DNA from: Pseudacidovorax sp. RU35E
Lineage (GTDB): Bacteria > Pseudomonadota > Gammaproteobacteria > Burkholderiales > Burkholderiaceae_C
NCBI RefSeq assembly: GCF_900156165.1
Contig: NZ_FTMY01000018.1
Coordinates: 1 to 64,000, forward strand
DNA: 64,000 bases
Reading direction: 5' to 3'
Part shown: positions 51,915 to 61,208 of the stretch, piece after piece
Layout of the letters: each line of letters begins with the position of its first letter
How positions within the stretch are numbered: the stretch's first letter is position 1
Notes under the pieces: generated by a model
Database searches by the model: none
What the model was told of the DNA's origin: nothing
The model's input: the letters and a program-made list of their open reading frames with translations, nothing else
Made by a program: the position numbers and the translations under genes

Positions 51915-52172
51915 TCAGCCGCCGGTGACGGGCGGAAAGAACGCGACCTCGGCGCCGTCGTGCAATGCCGCGTCTTCCTTCGCCATCACCTGATCTAGGG
52001 CCAGGCGCACGGCGCGTCCACGGGCCAGGGCGGAAGTATGCGGCTCGCCGCGCCCGATCAATTCGTCACGCAGGGCCCCCAGCGTCTCGGCCCGCGTCGT
52101 GACGGTCTCTTCGGCGGTGCCCAGCGCCTCGCGGATCGACGCGAAATAGCGCACGCGGACGGACTTCGTCAT
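51915..52172 (-). CDS. moaD: Molybdopterin synthase sulfur-carrier subunit
   Basis: An 85-residue ubiquitin-fold protein ending VAFFPPVTGG, the C-terminal Gly-Gly that MoeB activates and converts to a thiocarboxylate. VRVRYFASIREALGTAEE is the usual first strand and helix. ATG 52172 overlaps the moeA stop (ATGA), so the two are coupled. It donates sulfur to MoaE. Confidence 0.95.
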   Translation of the reverse strand: MTKSVRVRYFASIREALGTAEETVTTRAETLGALRDELIGRGEPHTSALARGRAVRLALDQVMAKEDAALHDGAEVAFFPPVTGG

Positions 52173-53464
52173 GCCAGCCACGCCGAGAAGGGAATGAAGC
52201 GCACCGTGTCGCCGACTGCGATGGCTTGGCCGCCGGGGTTGTCGATCACCCCGTCGCCCCAGACGGTCGACGTGAGCACGCCCGAGCTCTGGTTGGAGAA
52301 GAGCGCGAGACGGCCGTCGGCCCCGATGCGTGCGCGCAGGAACTCGCGCCGCCGGTCGGGGCGTGGCCAGTCGAAGCCCGCCGTCATCTGCACCGCGTCC
52401 GGCACGGCCTGGGTGGTGCCCAGCAGCCCCATCAGGAAGGGCCGCACCAGCAGCAGGAAAGTCATGAAACTGGACACCGGGTTGCCCGGCAGCCCGCAGA
52501 CATGGCACAGCTCGCGACCGCCTTCTTCGAGCGCCGGCCGCGCGATGGTGCCGTACGCGAACGGCTTGCCCGGCTTGATGGCCAGCGCCCAGTGCTCCAG
52601 CGTGCCGAGCGACTGCACGGCGGCCTTCACATGGTCTTCCTCGCCCACCGACACGCCGCCGGTGGTGATGATCAGGTCGTTCTGCGAGGCGGCGGCGCGC
52701 AGGCCGTCGATGGTGGCCTCCAGCCGGTCGGGCACCAGCCCGAGGTCCTGCACCTCGCAGCCCATGCGCAGCAGCAGCGCGCGCAGGAAGAAGCGGTTGG
52801 AATTGTAGATGGCGCCGGGCGGCATGGCCTCGGGCGCGATGGTGCCGGGCATGACCAGCTCGTCGCCGGTGGAAAGCATCGCCACGCGCGGCCGGCGGCG
52901 CACCGGCAGGCTGGCGAAGCCGATGCTGGCGGCCAGGCCCAGCGCCTGGGGCGTGAGACGCTGGCCGGCGGCGAGCACCACGCTGCCGCGCTCGACGTCC
53001 TCGCCAGCGCGGCGGATCCATTGGCCGGCCTGCGGCAGGTTCGTCACACGGACCCGGCCCAGGCTGCCCTCTTCGGGCAGTGCCTCGGTGTCTTCCTGCA
53101 TGACCACGGCATCGGCACCGGGCGGGATGGGCGCGCCGGTGAAGATGCGCGCCGCCGTGCCGGCCGCCAGCGGCTCGCCCGTGCTGCCGGCCGGGATGCG
53201 CTGCGCCACGCGCAGCACCGTGCCCGGCGCGGCGCAGTCGGCGGTGCGCACCGCATAGCCGTCCATGGCGCTGTTGTCCGCCGGCGGCACGGTGAGCGCC
53301 GCGACGAGGTCACGCGCCAGCACGCGGCCATCGGCGTCGAAGGTGTTGCAGTCCTCGATGCCCGCCAGCGGCTGCGCCTGGGCCATCAGCCGGGCCAGGG
53401 CGTCGTCCAGGGGCATCAGCGGGCGGCGCGCAGCTGGCGCCGGGGCAGCGGTTGCGTCAGACAT
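52169..53464 (-). CDS. moeA: Molybdopterin molybdotransferase
   Basis: A 431-residue MoeA. Domain order is standard: PADNSAMDGYAVR near 60, RIFTGAPIPPGADAVVMQE near 105, VAMLSTGDELVMPG near 195 and TTGGVSVGEEDHVK near 255 (molybdate/MPT site), then GLPGNPVSSFMTF near 320. It inserts molybdate into adenylylated molybdopterin. ATG 53464 overlaps mobB by 8 nt. An upstream start at 53530 would run far into mobB. Confidence 0.97.
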   Translation of the reverse strand: MSDATAAPAPAARRPLMPLDDALARLMAQAQPLAGIEDCNTFDADGRVLARDLVAALTVPPADNSAMDGYAVRTADCAAPGTVLRVAQRIPAGSTGEPLAAGTAARIFTGAPIPPGADAVVMQEDTEALPEEGSLGRVRVTNLPQAGQWIRRAGEDVERGSVVLAAGQRLTPQALGLAASIGFASLPVRRRPRVAMLSTGDELVMPGTIAPEAMPPGAIYNSNRFFLRALLLRMGCEVQDLGLVPDRLEATIDGLRAAASQNDLIITTGGVSVGEEDHVKAAVQSLGTLEHWALAIKPGKPFAYGTIARPALEEGGRELCHVCGLPGNPVSSFMTFLLLVRPFLMGLLGTTQAVPDAVQMTAGFDWPRPDRRREFLRARIGADGRLALFSNQSSGVLTSTVWGDGVIDNPGGQAIAVGDTVRFIPFSAWLA

Positions 53465-54002
53465 GGTGCTCGGGGTGGTAGACGAAGCGTTCGCCGCTCT
53501 GCAGCAGCCACTGCGCCACGCCCGCGGCATCGTCCAGGTCGAAGACCGGCAGGCCGGTGGGCTGGGGCAGGTTCTCGGTCGTGTCGGTGGCGATGGCGCA
53601 GACGGAATCGTCCAGCGGATACAGCGCCGGACGCGGTTCCTGGCCCGGCTCGATACGGCGCATGACCTCGACCTTGTGCAGGTCGCAGTGCTTGAAGCCC
53701 TCGACCAGTACCCAGTCCACGCCGTCCCACAGTTCGGCCAGCAGGTGGTGCACGTCGGGCTCGGTCGGCTGCTCGAATTCGCGCATCAGCGCCATGCGCC
53801 GGTCGGAGGCGACCACCACCTCGAAGGCGCCCGCCTGGCGATGGCGCCAGCTGTCCTTGCCGGGATGGTCGATGTCGAATTTGTGGTGGGCATGCTTGAT
53901 GACCGACACGCGCTGGCCCTGGCCGCGCAACTCGGCGATCACCCGCTCGACCAGGGTGGTCTTGCCCGCCCCGGAGTAGCCGGCAAAGACCACGACCTTC
54001 AT
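53457..54002 (-). CDS. mobB: Molybdopterin-guanine dinucleotide biosynthesis protein B
   Basis: A 181-residue P-loop GTPase: GYSGAGKTT at 8-16, HAHHKFDIDHPGKDSWRHRQAGA, and WVLVEGFKH, the MobB pattern. It assists MobA in attaching GMP to the cofactor, though it is not essential in E. coli. ATG 54002 overlaps the thrC stop (ATGA). Its location after thrC ties molybdenum-cofactor genes to the threonine operon. Confidence 0.95.
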   Translation of the reverse strand: MKVVVFAGYSGAGKTTLVERVIAELRGQGQRVSVIKHAHHKFDIDHPGKDSWRHRQAGAFEVVVASDRRMALMREFEQPTEPDVHHLLAELWDGVDWVLVEGFKHCDLHKVEVMRRIEPGQEPRPALYPLDDSVCAIATDTTENLPQPTGLPVFDLDDAAGVAQWLLQSGERFVYHPEHHV

Positions 54003-55417
54003 GCGGCGCAGTGCTCGGCGATGTAGCGCTTGACCTGCTCGGCGTCGGCCGGCATGCGCACCACGCGCTTGGGCAGCGACTCGATGCCCTCGAACCTGGC
54101 CGGCCGGTCGGGCTCGCGGCCCAGGGCTTCCACGATGGTGGCGGCGAACTTGATGGGCAGCGCCGTTTCCAGCACGACCATCGGCACGCCGGGCTCGACG
54201 TGTTCGCGCGCCACCTTCAGCCCATCGGCCGTGTGGGTGTCGATGAGCACGGCAAAGCGCTCGTCGGTGTCGCGGATGGTGGCCAGGCGGTCGGCATGCG
54301 TGCTGCGGCCGGAGCGGAAGCCGAAGCGGCCCGCCGCATCGGCGAAGACCGGGTCGGCGCTCAGGTCGAAGCGGCCCTCGCGCGCCAGCGCGTCCTGGAA
54401 CAGCGCCTTGGTACGCCCGCCGTCGCGGCCCAGCAGGTCGAACACGAAGCGCTCGAAGTTGCTGGCCTTGCTGATGTCCATGGACGGGCTGGAGGTCTCG
54501 TGCGTGTCGACCGCGCCGCGAACGCGGTAGACGCCGGTGCGGAAGAACTCGTCGAGCACGTCGTTCTCGTTGGTGGCGACCACCAGCTTGCGGATCGGCA
54601 GGCCCATCATGCGCGCCACATGGCCAGCGCAGACGTTGCCGAAGTTGCCCGAGGGCACGGTGAAGCTCACTTCGCCGCCGTGCGGACCCGTGGCCTCGAT
54701 CCAGCCCTTGAAGTAGTAGACGACCTGGGCCAACAGACGCGCCCAGTTGATCGAGTTGACCGTGCCGATGCGGTACTGGCGCTTGAAGGCTAGGTCGTTG
54801 CTCACCGCCTTGACGATGTCCTGGCAGTCGTCGAACACGCCGGTGACGGCGATGTTGTGGATGTTGGCGTCCTGCAGACTGAACATCTGCGCCTGCTGGA
54901 AGGGACTCATCCGGCCGTCGGGCGAGGTCATGAAGACGCGCACGCCCTTCTTGCCCTTCATCGCGTATTCGGCGGCGCTGCCGGTGTCGCCGCTGGTGGC
55001 GCCCAGGATGTTGAGTTGCTCGCCGCGGCGACCCAGTTCGTACTCGAACAGGTTGCCCAGTAGCTGCATCGCCATGTCCTTGAAGGCGAGCGTCGGGCCG
55101 TTGGACAGACCTTCGAGGTAGACGCCGTCCTCCAGCTCGCGCAGCGGCGTGATGTCGGCCGTACCGAAGACCTCTTCGGTGTACGTCTTCGCGCACAGGG
55201 CGCGCAGGTCGTCGGCCGGGATGTCGTCGATGTAGAGCGACAGGATCTCGAAGGCCAGCTCGTGGTAGGCCAGCGTGCGCCAGCGCGCGAGCATGGCGGC
55301 ATCAACCTGCGGATAGCGCTCGGGCAGGTACAGGCCGCCATCAGGGGCCAGGCCTTCGAGCAGGATCTCGCAGAACTTGCGGGGCGTCGGGTCCCCACGG
55401 GTGGAAAGGTAGTTCAT
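53999..55417 (-). CDS. thrC: Threonine synthase
   Basis: A 472-residue PLP enzyme. The N-terminal lid MNYLSTRGD, the PLP Lys in GPTLAFKDMAMQLLG, SGDTGSAAEYAMKGKKGV and the phosphate-binding VPSGNFGNVCAGHVARMMG are all present. It converts O-phosphohomoserine to threonine. It belongs to the long family (about 470 residues). It lies 10 bp downstream of hom and overlaps mobB. Confidence 0.97.
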   Translation of the reverse strand: MNYLSTRGDPTPRKFCEILLEGLAPDGGLYLPERYPQVDAAMLARWRTLAYHELAFEILSLYIDDIPADDLRALCAKTYTEEVFGTADITPLRELEDGVYLEGLSNGPTLAFKDMAMQLLGNLFEYELGRRGEQLNILGATSGDTGSAAEYAMKGKKGVRVFMTSPDGRMSPFQQAQMFSLQDANIHNIAVTGVFDDCQDIVKAVSNDLAFKRQYRIGTVNSINWARLLAQVVYYFKGWIEATGPHGGEVSFTVPSGNFGNVCAGHVARMMGLPIRKLVVATNENDVLDEFFRTGVYRVRGAVDTHETSSPSMDISKASNFERFVFDLLGRDGGRTKALFQDALAREGRFDLSADPVFADAAGRFGFRSGRSTHADRLATIRDTDERFAVLIDTHTADGLKVAREHVEPGVPMVVLETALPIKFAATIVEALGREPDRPARFEGIESLPKRVVRMPADAEQVKRYIAEHCAA

Positions 55418-55427
55418 CGCGGCGTCT

Positions 55428-56765
55428 TCAGCGCAGTTCTTCCTTGCGCAGGCGCACCACCGGGGCGAGCACCGTGGGCAGCGCCTGCAGTTCGGCGATC
55501 ACGCTGTCCACCGCGCCTTCGCGCGCGTCGTGCGTGAGGATGATCAAGTCGGTGTCGGTGGAGCCTTCGCCGCCCACGTCCTCGGCCTCGCGCTGCAGCA
55601 CGGCGTCGATGCTGATGCCGGCGGTGGCGAGCAGGCCCGTCACCTTGGCGAGCACGCCGGCCTGGTCGGCCACGCGCAGGCGCAGGTAGTAGCTGCTGGT
55701 GACCTCGCTCATGGGCAACACCGGCAGGTCGCTCATCGACTGCGGATGGAAAGCGAGGTATGGCACCCGGTGCTGCACGTCGGCCGAATGCAGGCGGGTG
55801 ATGTCCACCAGGTCGGCGATCACGGCGCTGGCCGTGGGCTCGCTGCCCGCGCCCTTGCCGTAGTACAGCGTGGTGCCGACGGCGTCGCCGTGCACGACCA
55901 CGGCATTCATGGCGCCCTCCACATTGGCCAGCAGGCGCTTGGTCGGCACCAGCGTAGGGTGCACGCGCAGCTCGATGCCCTTGGCCGTCCGGCGCGTCAC
56001 GCCCAGGAGTTTGATGCGGTAACCCAGCTGCTCGGCGTACTTGATGTCCTGCGCGGCCAGCTGCGTGATGCCTTCGACATAGGCCTTGTCGAACTGCACC
56101 GGCACGCCGAAGGCGATGGCGCTCATCAGCGTGAGCTTGTGGGCGGCGTCCACGCCTTCGATGTCGAAGGTGGGATCGGCCTCGGCATAGCCCAGACGCT
56201 GCGCTTCTTTCAGCACGGTGCCGAAGTCCAGGCCCTTGTCCCGCATTTCCGACAGGATGAAGTTGGTGGTGCCGTTGATGATGCCGGCGATCCATTCGAT
56301 GCGGTTGGCCGTCAGGCCTTCGCGCAACGCCTTGATGATCGGGATGCCGCCGGCCACCGCGGCCTCGAAGGCCACCATCACGCCGCGCTGGTGGGCGGCC
56401 GCGAAGATCTCGGTGCCATGCACGGCCAGCAGGGCCTTGTTGGCCGTGACCACGTGCTTGCCGGCCGCGATGGCCTCGAGCACCAGCGCCTTGGCGATGC
56501 CGTAGCCGCCGATCAGCTCGATCACGATGTCGATCTCGGGATTGGCGATCACCTCGCGGGCGTCGCCCACCACCTTCACGCCCTCGCCCACCACGCGGCG
56601 GGCGCGCTCGGTGTCGAGGTCGGCCACCATGGCGATCTCGATCCCGCGGCCGGCGCGGCGGCGGATCTCTTCCTGGTTGCGGCGCAGCACCTCGAAGGTA
56701 CCGCTGCCCACGGTGCCGATGCCGAGCAGGCCGATCTGGATGGGTTTCATGGATTCAGTCGTCAT
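55428..56765 (-). CDS. hom: Homoserine dehydrogenase
   Basis: 445 residues. NAD(P)-binding GLLGIGTVGSGTFEVL near 13-28, catalytic domain with AGIINGTTNFILSEM near 170 and LKEAQRLGYAEADPTFDIEGVDAAHKLTL near 195, and a C-terminal ACT domain from ~355 (YYLRLRVADQAGVLAKVTGLLATAGISID) for feedback by threonine. It reduces aspartate semialdehyde to homoserine. ATG 56765 is used; ATG 56750 is also possible. It stands in the order alaA-hom-thrC. Confidence 0.97.
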   Translation of the reverse strand: MTTESMKPIQIGLLGIGTVGSGTFEVLRRNQEEIRRRAGRGIEIAMVADLDTERARRVVGEGVKVVGDAREVIANPEIDIVIELIGGYGIAKALVLEAIAAGKHVVTANKALLAVHGTEIFAAAHQRGVMVAFEAAVAGGIPIIKALREGLTANRIEWIAGIINGTTNFILSEMRDKGLDFGTVLKEAQRLGYAEADPTFDIEGVDAAHKLTLMSAIAFGVPVQFDKAYVEGITQLAAQDIKYAEQLGYRIKLLGVTRRTAKGIELRVHPTLVPTKRLLANVEGAMNAVVVHGDAVGTTLYYGKGAGSEPTASAVIADLVDITRLHSADVQHRVPYLAFHPQSMSDLPVLPMSEVTSSYYLRLRVADQAGVLAKVTGLLATAGISIDAVLQREAEDVGGEGSTDTDLIILTHDAREGAVDSVIAELQALPTVLAPVVRLRKEELR

Positions 56766-56815
56766 AGCGGGTCACTCCCTCTTCATTCATCTGGATGCGC
56801 GGCGCATGGAAGCGC

Positions 56816-58039
56816 TCAGGCGTGGCGCTGGCGGTAGCGCGCGAGGAAGCGCTCGATGCGGCCGATGGCCTCGCGCAGGTCGTCTTCATGTGGCAGGAAG
56901 ACGATGCGGAAATGCTGCTGGTCGGGGAAGTTGAAGCCCGTGCCCTGCACCAGCATCACGCGGGTTTCCTTGAGCAGTTCGAGGAAGAACTGCCGGTCGT
57001 CCGCGATGGGATAGACCTTGGGGTCGAGCCGCGGGAACATGTACAGCGCCGCCTGCGGCTTGACGCAGCTCACGCCGGGGATCGAGGTGATCAGGTCGTA
57101 GGCCAGGTCCCGCTGGCGGCGCAGCCGGCCGCCGGGGCCGACCAGCTCGTTGATGCTCTGGTAGCCACCCAGCGCCGTCTGGATGGCCCACTGACCCGGC
57201 ACGTTGGAGCACAGCTTCATGTTGGCCAGCATGTTCAGGCCTTCGATGTAGTCGCTGGCGGCACGCTTGTCGCCCGACACCACCATCCAGCCCGCGCGGT
57301 AGCCACAGGAGCGGTAGCTCTTGGACAGCGAGTTGAAGGTGAGCGTCAGCACGTCGGTGGACAGGCTGCCCAGCGCCGTGTGCTTGACGCCGTCGTACAG
57401 CACCTTGTCGTAGACCTCGTCGGCCAGCAGCACCAGTTCATGCTCGCGGGCGATCTCGACCAGCCCCTTGAGCAGCTCGTCGCTGTAGACCACGCCCGTC
57501 GGGTTGTTCGGATTGATCACCACGATGCCCTTGGTGCGCGGCGTGATCTTGGCGCGGATGTCGTCCAGGTCGGGCATCCACTGGTTGGCCTCGTCGCACA
57601 GGTAGTGCACCGGCTTGCCACCAGAGAGGCTGGTGACGGCTGTCCACAGCGGATAGTCGGGCGCGGGCAGCAGCAATTCGTCGCCGTCGTCCAGCAGCGC
57701 ATTGGTGGCCATGGCGATCAGCTCGCTGGCACCGTTGCCGAGGTAGATGTCCTCGAGCGTGACGCCGGCGATGCCCTGCTGCTGGGTGTAGTGCATCACC
57801 GCCTTGCGCGCGGCAAAGATGCCCTTGCTGTCGGAGTAGCCCGCCGACGCCGGCAGGTGGCGGATCATGTCCTGCTGCACCTCTTCGGGCGCATCGAAGC
57901 CGAAGGGCGCGAGGTTGCCGATGTTCAGCTTGATGATCTTCTGGCCCTCTTCCTCCATCTGCTTGGCCGCGTCCATGATGGGACCGCGGATGTCGTACAG
58001 CACATGGGCCAGCTTGGCCGATTTCTTGATCGCTTTCAA
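56816..58039 (-). CDS. alaA: Alanine-type aminotransferase (AlaA family)
   Basis: A 407-residue class I PLP aminotransferase close to E. coli AlaA throughout: SAKLAHVLYDIRGPIMDAAKQMEEEGQKIIKLNIGNLAPFGFD, NPNNPTGVVYS and the PLP Lys in FNSLSKSYRSCGYRAGW. AlaA converts pyruvate and glutamate to alanine and 2-oxoglutarate. The gene precedes hom by 50 bp and probably shares its promoter, as commonly seen in betaproteobacteria. Divergent from the Mth938-like gene. Confidence 0.95.
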   Translation of the reverse strand: MKAIKKSAKLAHVLYDIRGPIMDAAKQMEEEGQKIIKLNIGNLAPFGFDAPEEVQQDMIRHLPASAGYSDSKGIFAARKAVMHYTQQQGIAGVTLEDIYLGNGASELIAMATNALLDDGDELLLPAPDYPLWTAVTSLSGGKPVHYLCDEANQWMPDLDDIRAKITPRTKGIVVINPNNPTGVVYSDELLKGLVEIAREHELVLLADEVYDKVLYDGVKHTALGSLSTDVLTLTFNSLSKSYRSCGYRAGWMVVSGDKRAASDYIEGLNMLANMKLCSNVPGQWAIQTALGGYQSINELVGPGGRLRRQRDLAYDLITSIPGVSCVKPQAALYMFPRLDPKVYPIADDRQFFLELLKETRVMLVQGTGFNFPDQQHFRIVFLPHEDDLREAIGRIERFLARYRQRHA

Positions 58040-58106
58040 AGTCCCTCCGAGGGGCGCACAAAAAGGGGAAACCTACAATTGGAACACAGATGAAAGCCCC
58101 CGCCCG

Positions 58107-58493
58107 ATGAAGCTCCAGCCCGACAAACACGACGTCCAGACCGTCACCGCGACCGGGCCCGGATGGGTCGCCCTCAATGGTCAGCGGGTGGAAACGAGCG
58201 TGGTGGTGGGCTCGCGCGACGAGCGTTTCGACTGGCCGTGCGATCGCTTCGATGCATTGACATCGGCCCACTTCGCGCAACTGGCCGAGTTGAAGGCCGA
58301 AGTGGTGATCTTCGGCAGCGGCGATCGCATCCGCTTTCCCAAGCCTGCTTGGATCGCGCCCCTGATCGCGGCCGGCACCGGGGTGGAGACCATGGACACC
58401 GCGGCAGCCTGCCGCACCTACAACATCCTGGCCGCCGAGGGGCGCCATGTGGTCGCAGCCCTTCTTTTGGAAGCACCGACGGCTATCCGCTGA
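58107..58493 (+). CDS. Mth938/NDUFAF3-like domain protein
   Basis: A 128-residue protein: GWVALNGQRVETSVVVGSRDERF, LAELKAEVVIFGSGDRIRFP, GTGVETMDTAAACRTYNILAAEGRHVVAALL. This is the Mth938 fold shared with the mitochondrial complex I assembly factor NDUFAF3. In bacteria its role is unclear. ATG 58107 is the first in-frame start that leaves this fold intact. Confidence 0.85.
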   Translation: MKLQPDKHDVQTVTATGPGWVALNGQRVETSVVVGSRDERFDWPCDRFDALTSAHFAQLAELKAEVVIFGSGDRIRFPKPAWIAPLIAAGTGVETMDTAAACRTYNILAAEGRHVVAALLLEAPTAIR

Positions 58494-58645
58494 TTTGCAA
58501 TCGGGATAAAATCGGCGGTTGCAGACCGGACCGCGTTTCCTCGAATAACTGCAGGCGATGGCGTCGTGGAGCGCAATCCCGTGGCATCGAAGAACCCAGG
58601 TTTCGCGTCATTCCTCGGGAACCCAGAGCGGAGATTACAAGTTTC

Positions 58646-59122
58646 ATGGCGATCGTTGTCAACAAACCCATTCCCGAATTCGATGCCAGCGCCACCGGCG
58701 GAATCAAGGTCTCGAACACCACGCACCTCGGTCAGACCGTCGTGCTGTACTTCTACCCCAAGGACAACACGCCCGGCTGCACCACCGAGGCCATGCAGTT
58801 CCGCGATCACTACAAGGATTTCGTGAAGGCCGGCGCGGTGGTCTTCGGCGTGTCGCGCGACAACATGAAGTCGCATGATGAGTTCAAGGCCAAACTCGAG
58901 TTGCCCTTTGAACTGATTGCCGACACCGAAGAAAAGATGTGCCACATGTTCGGTGTGGTCAAGAACAAGATCATGTACGGCAAGAAGGTCAAGGGCATCG
59001 AGCGCAGCACCTTCCTGATTGGACCGGACGGCGTGCTCAAGGCCGAATGGCGTGGCCTCAAGGTCCCAGGTCACGTGGACGAGGTCCTCAAGGAAGTCAA
59101 GGCTCTGAAGAAGGCTGCCTGA
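58646..59122 (+). CDS. Peroxiredoxin, Bcp/PrxQ type without the usual second cysteine
   Basis: A 158-residue thioredoxin-fold peroxidase. The peroxidatic Cys45 is in FYPKDNTPGCTTEAMQFRDHY, the Bcp motif. E. coli Bcp has its resolving Cys at position 50; here that position is Met. The only other Cys is Cys99 (EEKMCHMFG), so either that residue resolves the sulfenic acid or the enzyme works in 1-Cys mode with an external thiol. Reduces alkyl hydroperoxides in the cytoplasm. A rho-independent terminator follows. Confidence 0.92.
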   Translation: MAIVVNKPIPEFDASATGGIKVSNTTHLGQTVVLYFYPKDNTPGCTTEAMQFRDHYKDFVKAGAVVFGVSRDNMKSHDEFKAKLELPFELIADTEEKMCHMFGVVKNKIMYGKKVKGIERSTFLIGPDGVLKAEWRGLKVPGHVDEVLKEVKALKKAA

Positions 59123-59233
59123 TTGCCATCCAGACGCGCAGCGCCAAGGCGCGTTGTCCGTCAACAGGCAGGCCCTTGCCGATGTGCATAATGGGTCCAT
59201 GCCGTTGAGCACGACGACAGCATCCCCCGAAAG

Positions 59234-59262
59234 AAGCCGCACTGGTCTCCAGGCGGCTTTTT
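59234..59262 (+). terminator. Rho-independent terminator behind the peroxiredoxin gene
   Basis: AAGCCGC and GCGGCTT pair over a 12-base loop, followed by TTTTT. Confidence 0.85.
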
Positions 59263-59316
59263 CGTTTTTCGGCCCCAGCGCCTTCGTGCGCGTTTTTTCA
59301 GCGAGCCTGTTCCTCC

Positions 59317-61041
59317 ATGCCCCTGCCCCCCGCCCCGACCAAGCGTGCAGCCCTGCTTTCGCCGGAAGCGCTCGACGCACCGGCGCGCGCCGCCCCCAAG
59401 GCGCGCCGTACTTCGGCTGAACGGCAGACGGACGCGCGGAAAGAATCTCCCACGCTGTTCGATGACCGCCAGTTGCCCGACGCAGGCGGCGCCCCGCTGG
59501 CGCCGCCCACCGTTGCAGCGACCGCGCGCGCTTCGGAACCGGTCGTCGCTCCCCTGCCGCCCGCCCCGCTGGCCAGCCGCGTCGTCGAAGAGCCGGCGCA
59601 GGACCGCCGCAAGCGCAGCGTGAAGAAGACGGGTCCCAAGCGCCTCTTCGTGCTCGACACCAATGTGCTCCTGCACGACCCGACCTGCCTGTTCCGCTTC
59701 GAGGAACACGACATCTACCTTCCGATGATCGTGCTGGAGGAACTGGACGGCCACAAGAAGGGCACGACCGAAGTTGCGCGCAACGGCCGCCAGGCCAGCC
59801 GCACGCTCGACGCCCTGGCCGGCGCGCAGGGCGCCGACATGAGCGAAGGGCTCAAGCTCGACACCACCGGCCACAAGGAAGCGGGCGGCCGGCTGTACTT
59901 CCAGACCCAGCCGCTCGATTACCAGTTGCCCACCAGCCTGCCGCAGGGCAAGGCAGACAACCAGATCCTGGGCGTGGTCCAGGCGCTTCGAGCGCTGCAC
60001 GAGAAGAACAAGGGCGCGGACCGGCGCGAGGTGGTGCTGGTGTCCAAGGACATCAACATGCGCGTCAAGGCGCGTGCCCTGGGCCTGGCCGCCGACGACT
60101 ACCAGAACGACAAGGCGCTCGAGGACGGCGACCTGCTGTATTCAGGCTCGCTTGCGCTGCCACCCGACTTCTGGACGCGCCAGAGCAAGGCCGTGGAGAG
60201 CTGGCAGTCCGGCAGCAGCACCTTCTACCGCATCACCGGACCGCTGGTGCCCAGCCTCTACATCAACCAGTTCGTCTACTTCGAGGCCCCGGGCGAGCCG
60301 AGCATGTACGCCCGCGTGACCGAAGTGCGCGACAAGACGGCGGTGCTCAAGACGCTCAAGGACTACAGCTCGGGCAAGAACGCCGTCTGGGGCGTGACCA
60401 CGCGCAACCGCGAGCAGAACTTCGCCATGAACCTGCTCATGGACCCGGACATCGACTTCGTCACCCTGACCGGCACCGCCGGCACGGGCAAGACGCTGAT
60501 GGCCCTGGCCTCGGGCCTGACGCAGGTGCTCGACGACCGCCGCTATACCGAGATCATCATGACCCGCGCCACCGTGAGCGTGGGCGAGGACATCGGCTTC
60601 CTGCCTGGTACCGAAGAAGAGAAGATGGGCCCCTGGATGGGCGCACTGGACGACAACCTGGAGTTCCTGGCCAAGGGCGACAACGGCGGTGCCGGCGAAT
60701 GGGGCCGCGCGGCCACCAATGAACTGATCCGATCCAAGATCAAGATCAAGAGCATGAACTTCATGCGCGGCCGCACCTTCCTCAACAAGTACGTGATCAT
60801 CGACGAGGCGCAGAACCTGACGCCCAAGCAGATGAAGACGCTGATCACCCGCGCGGGCCCAGGCACCAAGATCATCTGCATGGGCAACCTGGCGCAGATC
60901 GACACGCCCTACCTCACCGAGGGCTCGTCGGGCCTTACCTTCGCGGTCGACCGTTTCAAGGGCTGGCCGCACAGCGGCCACATCACGCTGGCGCGCGGCG
61001 AGCGCTCGCGGCTGGCCGACTTCGCCAGCGACGTGCTCTGA
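59317..61041 (+). CDS. PIN-PhoH family protein (PhoH2/YlaK type)
   Basis: 574 residues. A Pro/Ala-rich N-terminus (~1-105), a PIN nuclease domain (~108-250; RLFVLDTNVLLHDPTCLF, VVLVSKDINMRVKA) and a C-terminal PhoH ATPase with Walker A GTAGTGKT near 386-393 and Walker B KYVIIDEAQNLTP near 490. In mycobacteria such proteins are RNA helicase/ribonucleases. The PIN Asp residues (D in LDTN, D in SKDINM) are kept. No antitoxin gene precedes it. Ends at a strong terminator. Confidence 0.9.
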   Translation: MPLPPAPTKRAALLSPEALDAPARAAPKARRTSAERQTDARKESPTLFDDRQLPDAGGAPLAPPTVAATARASEPVVAPLPPAPLASRVVEEPAQDRRKRSVKKTGPKRLFVLDTNVLLHDPTCLFRFEEHDIYLPMIVLEELDGHKKGTTEVARNGRQASRTLDALAGAQGADMSEGLKLDTTGHKEAGGRLYFQTQPLDYQLPTSLPQGKADNQILGVVQALRALHEKNKGADRREVVLVSKDINMRVKARALGLAADDYQNDKALEDGDLLYSGSLALPPDFWTRQSKAVESWQSGSSTFYRITGPLVPSLYINQFVYFEAPGEPSMYARVTEVRDKTAVLKTLKDYSSGKNAVWGVTTRNREQNFAMNLLMDPDIDFVTLTGTAGTGKTLMALASGLTQVLDDRRYTEIIMTRATVSVGEDIGFLPGTEEEKMGPWMGALDDNLEFLAKGDNGGAGEWGRAATNELIRSKIKIKSMNFMRGRTFLNKYVIIDEAQNLTPKQMKTLITRAGPGTKIICMGNLAQIDTPYLTEGSSGLTFAVDRFKGWPHSGHITLARGERSRLADFASDVL

Positions 61042-61065
61042 CCCTCGTCCGTCGGACCGCCAACA

Positions 61066-61098
61066 GCCCGCGCCGCCGCAAGGTCGCGCGGGCTTTTT
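61066..61098 (+). terminator. Rho-independent terminator behind phoH
   Basis: GCCCGCGC and GCGCGGGC pair over a 12-base loop and are followed by TTTTT. Confidence 0.88.
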
Positions 61099-61135
61099 CT
61101 TGAATGTCGCACGGCTGCCGATGCACCCCGTCAGC

Positions 61136-61159
61136 CTCCTGACAACACGCTGTCAGGAG
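61136..61159. promoter_or_regulatory. Candidate operator of the WYL/YafY regulator
   Basis: CTCCTGACA-ACACGC-TGTCAGGAG is a perfect 9-bp inverted repeat, 50 bp upstream of the VOC-EVE-regulator operon. The operon ends in a DeoR/WYL-type regulator gene, so autoregulation through this site is likely. Confidence 0.6.
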
Positions 61160-61208
61160 TCCCGGCGCAGCATCACGCTCCTGTTCAACCCCAACGAGGA
61201 GCCTTTCC

